A DNA stretch of 64,000 nt from NORP240 sp965222175 (GTDB lineage: Bacteria; Pseudomonadota; Gammaproteobacteria; Pseudomonadales; Pseudohongiellaceae). Both the position numbers and the translations under genes were made by a program. Of this stretch, positions 61,378-64,000 are shown in pieces (the first letter of the stretch is position 1; each line of letters starts with the position of its first letter). The stretch lies in NCBI GenBank assembly GCA_965222175.1, contig OZ244938.1:992001-1056000 (forward strand), written 5' to 3'. Under the pieces are notes generated by a model. The model was not told the DNA's origin. It worked only from the letters and a program-made list of their open reading frames with translations, and did no database searches.

Positions 61378-63057
61378 CTAATCGCTGGCTACCATCTGTT
61401 CCGCGTGGGCCAGGGACTCGTCGGTGTAATTTTCACCGCCCAGCATGCGGGCGATCTCCTTCACCTTGTCGCGGTCGTCCAGTGCCATAATGGTGGTCCG
61501 GGTCTGCCGGTTCTTACTCTGTTTCTGCACCACCAGGTGGTGCTGTCCCTGGGAGGCCACCTGGGCCTGGTGGGTGACGCACAGGATCTGGGTGTGGTTC
61601 GCCAGCTGCCGCAGCAGTCCACCCACGGTGCGGGCCACGCCGCCGCCGATGCCCACGTCCACTTCGTCGAACACCAGGGTGGGTGTGCGGGAAGTCTGGG
61701 CGGTGATCACCTGGATGGCCAGACTGATGCGGGACAGCTCGCCGCCGGACGCGATCTTTGCCAGCGGTCGGGCCGGCTGTCCGGGGTTGGTGCTGACCAG
61801 GAACTCGGCGGTCTCCAGGCCGTGGAGGGCCGGCGCGGTGGACTTGACGCTGCTGAGCTTCACGTCCAGGCGGGCATCGTTCATGCCCAGCAGGGCAAGC
61901 TGGGAGTTGATGCTGGCGGCCAGTTTTCTGGCGGCCAGTTTGCGCTGCCGGCTTACCTGGCCGGCCACGTCACCGAACAGGTCGCGCAATTCGCCATCCC
62001 GCTTGCGCAGCTGGTCCAGCTGCTGGTCCGAACTGTCCAGCTGTGCCAGCTGTGCTGCCAGGTCCCGATGCAGCCCATGGAGCTGTTCCGGCTTGACCTT
62101 GTGCTTGCGGGCGACCCGGTGCAGCGCGGCCAGCCGGCTGTCCACCCACTGCTGTCGTTCCGGATTGACCTCGATACGGTCCAGCTGCGCCTGCAGGTCG
62201 TTGGCGGCCTCTTCTACCTGGATGGCGGCCGTACCGAGAAGGTCCAGGATATTGTCCAGTTTCAGTCCCGCCGGCGGCATTGACTGCAGCAGGTTCCGGG
62301 CCTGGCTGATGGCCTGGCCGATATTGTAGGTCTCGTCATCCTGGCACAGGGTCAGCACCTGTTGCAGAGTGGCCATGCTGCTTTCGGCGTTGGCCAGGCG
62401 CTGGAACTCGTCCTCCAGCTGCTGGAATTCATCCTCTTCGGCTGCCAGTTCCTCCAGTTCCTCCACCTGGTAACGAATCAGCTGACGCTGGGCGTCCAGC
62501 TCTTCCTCCTGTTCCTCCAGGCGTTTCATCAGGTGCTGGTTGTGTTTCCAGTCGCGCCAGTGGGTGTGCATGGCCGCCAGCAGCGCCGCCTTGACGCCGA
62601 ACTCGTCCAGCAGCTGCAGATGGGTGGCCCGGCGCAACAGGGAATGGTGTTCGTGTTGACTGTGAATATCCATCAGCTTTTCGCCGAGTTCCGCCAGGTT
62701 GCCCAGGGTCACCGGGATACCGTTTACATAGGCCCGGGAACTGCCATCGGCGGGGACCACCCGACGGATCAGACAGCTGTCGGCCGGCGAGGCGGCGTCC
62801 ACCAGGTCGTGTTCCTGCAGCCAGTCCCGGGCCGCCGGGTTGTCGTCGAGATTGAACCGGGCGCTGATGTCGGCCCGCGGCGCGCCGGACCGCACCACCC
62901 CGCGGTCTGCCCGGTCCCCCAGAGCCAGGCCCAGGGCACCCAGGATTATGGATTTGCCGGCGCCGGTTTCTCCGGTGATCACCGTCATACCCCCGTGCAG
63001 TTCCAGTGCGAGGGTGTCGACGATGGCGTAGTCACGGATTGTCAGCTCGGTCAGCAT
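61378..63057 (-). CDS. recN: DNA repair protein RecN
   Basis: A 559-residue SMC-like ATPase, normal RecN length, from the ATG at 63057 (MLTELTIRDYAIVD); the open frame upstream has no similarity. Walker A is ITGETGAGKS (about 28-37), followed by an AYVNGIPV beta strand and a long coiled coil (about 150-380). The ABC signature ASGGELSRISLA (about 453) and Walker B TLVFDEVDVGIGGGVA (about 480) close the head, and the H-loop region is ILCVTHQAQVAS. It acts in double-strand break repair. It diverges from grpE. Confidence 0.97.
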   Translation of the reverse strand: MLTELTIRDYAIVDTLALELHGGMTVITGETGAGKSIILGALGLALGDRADRGVVRSGAPRADISARFNLDDNPAARDWLQEHDLVDAASPADSCLIRRVVPADGSSRAYVNGIPVTLGNLAELGEKLMDIHSQHEHHSLLRRATHLQLLDEFGVKAALLAAMHTHWRDWKHNQHLMKRLEEQEEELDAQRQLIRYQVEELEELAAEEDEFQQLEDEFQRLANAESSMATLQQVLTLCQDDETYNIGQAISQARNLLQSMPPAGLKLDNILDLLGTAAIQVEEAANDLQAQLDRIEVNPERQQWVDSRLAALHRVARKHKVKPEQLHGLHRDLAAQLAQLDSSDQQLDQLRKRDGELRDLFGDVAGQVSRQRKLAARKLAASINSQLALLGMNDARLDVKLSSVKSTAPALHGLETAEFLVSTNPGQPARPLAKIASGGELSRISLAIQVITAQTSRTPTLVFDEVDVGIGGGVARTVGGLLRQLANHTQILCVTHQAQVASQGQHHLVVQKQSKNRQTRTTIMALDDRDKVKEIARMLGGENYTDESLAHAEQMVASD

Positions 63058-63307
63058 GGTCAAAGTATATGGGCGCCAATCGACAATTGGAAAGCATTGG
63101 CGAAAGAAATAAGCGGCCGTCTCCAGCACCTGGCGTCGGTCCGGCCATTTGCCGGCAATTGCTTGAAACCCTGGCGGTTGTCCCCATATACGCCCCATTC
63201 ACCGCTGCTTGCGGCTGGGCCTTTGCCGAACGCCGACAGTTGAGCCGGCATCGGCGGGTTACCGGTGGCGCGGAGCAGGCTGAATCCGGCAGTCGAGGAA
63301 TGGACCA

Positions 63308-63395
63308 GGATAAAGGCCAGGCACGGACCGGGATCAGATAAAGACAGGGTTAAGATCAAGCAAAGACCAAGCAAAGACCAAGTCAAGTAAGGAAG
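63308..63395. repeat. Degenerate 11-bp tandem repeat, 8 units (recN-grpE intergenic)
   Basis: Eight units of exactly 11 bp run into the grpE ribosome-binding site. The best units read AAGATCAAGCA, AAGACCAAGCA and AAGACCAAGTC; outer ones are weaker. The last unit AAGTAAGGAAG contains the purine tract that would serve as the grpE Shine-Dalgarno. Confidence 0.8.
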
Positions 63396-63399
63396 GCTA

Positions 63400-64000
63400 A
63401 TGAGCGAAGACACCAATTCTTCCCCGGCAGGTTCCAACCAGACCACCAGGACTGACGCTGACGGCATCGACACGGCAGAAGTCAGTGCGCAGAAACGCAA
63501 GAAGTACGAAATCAGAAGCGAAGAAGGCGACAGCGCCACACCGGAGTCCCCCGCCATGGAAGATTTCGAAGCGTCGGCGGAACAGGACCTGGCCCAGGCC
63601 CTGCTGCGAATCGAGGAGGCTGAAAGCGCCGTGCGCAAACACCAGGACGACATGCTGCGTCTGCAGGCCGAGATGCAGAACCTGCGCCGCCGTACCGAGC
63701 AGGACGTGGAGAAGGCGCACAAGTACGGGCAGGAACGGCTGGTCACCGAACTGGTGGGCGTCATCGACAACCTGGAGCGTGCTCTGGAAGCCGCCAGTGA
63801 GGAAAAGGACAACAAGTCCGACGACGCCCGACACGAAGAGAAACTGAAAGCGATCCGTGAAGGTGTCGAGCTGACATTGAAAAGTTTCCTGGACTGTTTC
63901 CGCAAGTTCAACATCGAACCTATCGATCCACTGGGGGAACCCTTCGACCCGCAGAAACACGAAGCCATGGCCACGGTGCAGAATGACGACGTAGAGCCCA
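63400..64000 (+). CDS. grpE: Nucleotide exchange factor GrpE (3' end beyond window)
   Basis: About 200 codons from an ATG with AAGGAAGG 3-10 bases upstream; no stop before the window ends. After an acidic N-terminal part comes the long coiled helix AQALLRIEEAESAVRKHQDDM, MLRLQAEMQNLRRRTEQDVEKA, then the core FLDCFRKFNIEPIDPLGEPFDPQKHEAM, the GrpE signature (quoted in parts). It is the ADP-release factor for DnaK, and dnaK and dnaJ normally follow. The recN-grpE divergence is typical of Gammaproteobacteria. The missing part should be about 10-20 codons. Confidence 0.96.
   Translation, partial: MSEDTNSSPAGSNQTTRTDADGIDTAEVSAQKRKKYEIRSEEGDSATPESPAMEDFEASAEQDLAQALLRIEEAESAVRKHQDDMLRLQAEMQNLRRRTEQDVEKAHKYGQERLVTELVGVIDNLERALEAASEEKDNKSDDARHEEKLKAIREGVELTLKSFLDCFRKFNIEPIDPLGEPFDPQKHEAMATVQNDDVEP

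Noticed and set aside
1..64000. tRNA or rRNA genes
   Set aside because: I looked for tRNA-like arms and CCA ends along both strands and found only the tmRNA; a tool such as tRNAscan would be needed to exclude a missed tRNA.

Overview
The window is a chromosome segment of a gammaproteobacterium, probably a free-living or marine one. The strongest evidence is the right-hand block: a permuted tmRNA, smpB, ratA-rnfH, bamE, fur, recN and grpE in the gammaproteobacterial arrangement, with a 565-residue MaeA-type malic enzyme and a DbpA tail at the left edge. I cannot name the genus. The paired DUF1553/DUF1501 secreted proteins and a predicted selenocysteine redoxin are more typical of environmental lineages than of enteric bacteria.

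Layout. 1-16.8 kb is mostly housekeeping and metabolic: dbpA tail, malic enzyme, Kef-type antiporter, amidase, SnoaL-like protein, secreted EEP-family hydrolase, methyltransferase, TctC-like binding protein, HrpB helicase, class II aldolase and a SWIM-domain protein. IS21 and IS4 debris lies between these genes. 16.9-37.3 kb is an accessory island rich in defence and conflict genes: a HigB/HigA-like pair, an orphan AbiEi-like regulator with a 12-bp palindromic operator, a leftward four-gene operon (NucS-like nuclease, DUF6998, HIT hydrolase, DUF3883 nuclease), a rightward type I restriction operon (hsdR-hsdM-hsdS) that ended in a KAP NTPase gene now destroyed, a GHKL ATPase coupled to a double-PRTase-like protein split by an IS3-family element, and a Gabija-like OLD nuclease plus short UvrD-like helicase. 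37.4-45.4 kb carries the DUF1553/DUF1501 pair, split by a complete IS21-family element, and a redoxin whose catalytic CxxC appears as UxxC, with a UGA codon followed by a bacterial SECIS-like hairpin. 45.4-49.1 kb is low-coding debris ending in a zeta-toxin-like pair. 49.2-64 kb is the conserved core from tmRNA to grpE.

Mobile DNA. Three complete IS elements have recognisable target duplications, so the interrupted genes can be restored exactly: KAP start (IS3 family, GAT), PRTase-like gene (IS3 family, ATC) and DUF1501 (IS21 family, GATTG). A RAYT-type (REP-associated tyrosine transposase) element with terminal motif GGGGTCAGAGTAAAAATACAG is present as one full copy and several remnants. In at least two genes that terminal motif supplies the stop codon.

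Most notable: the selenocysteine redoxin; the HIT/triple-nuclease operon; the GHKL-PRTase module; three unrelated intergenic arrays that share an exact 11-bp period; and a 165-bp tandem array that fills the fur to Nmad3 interval.
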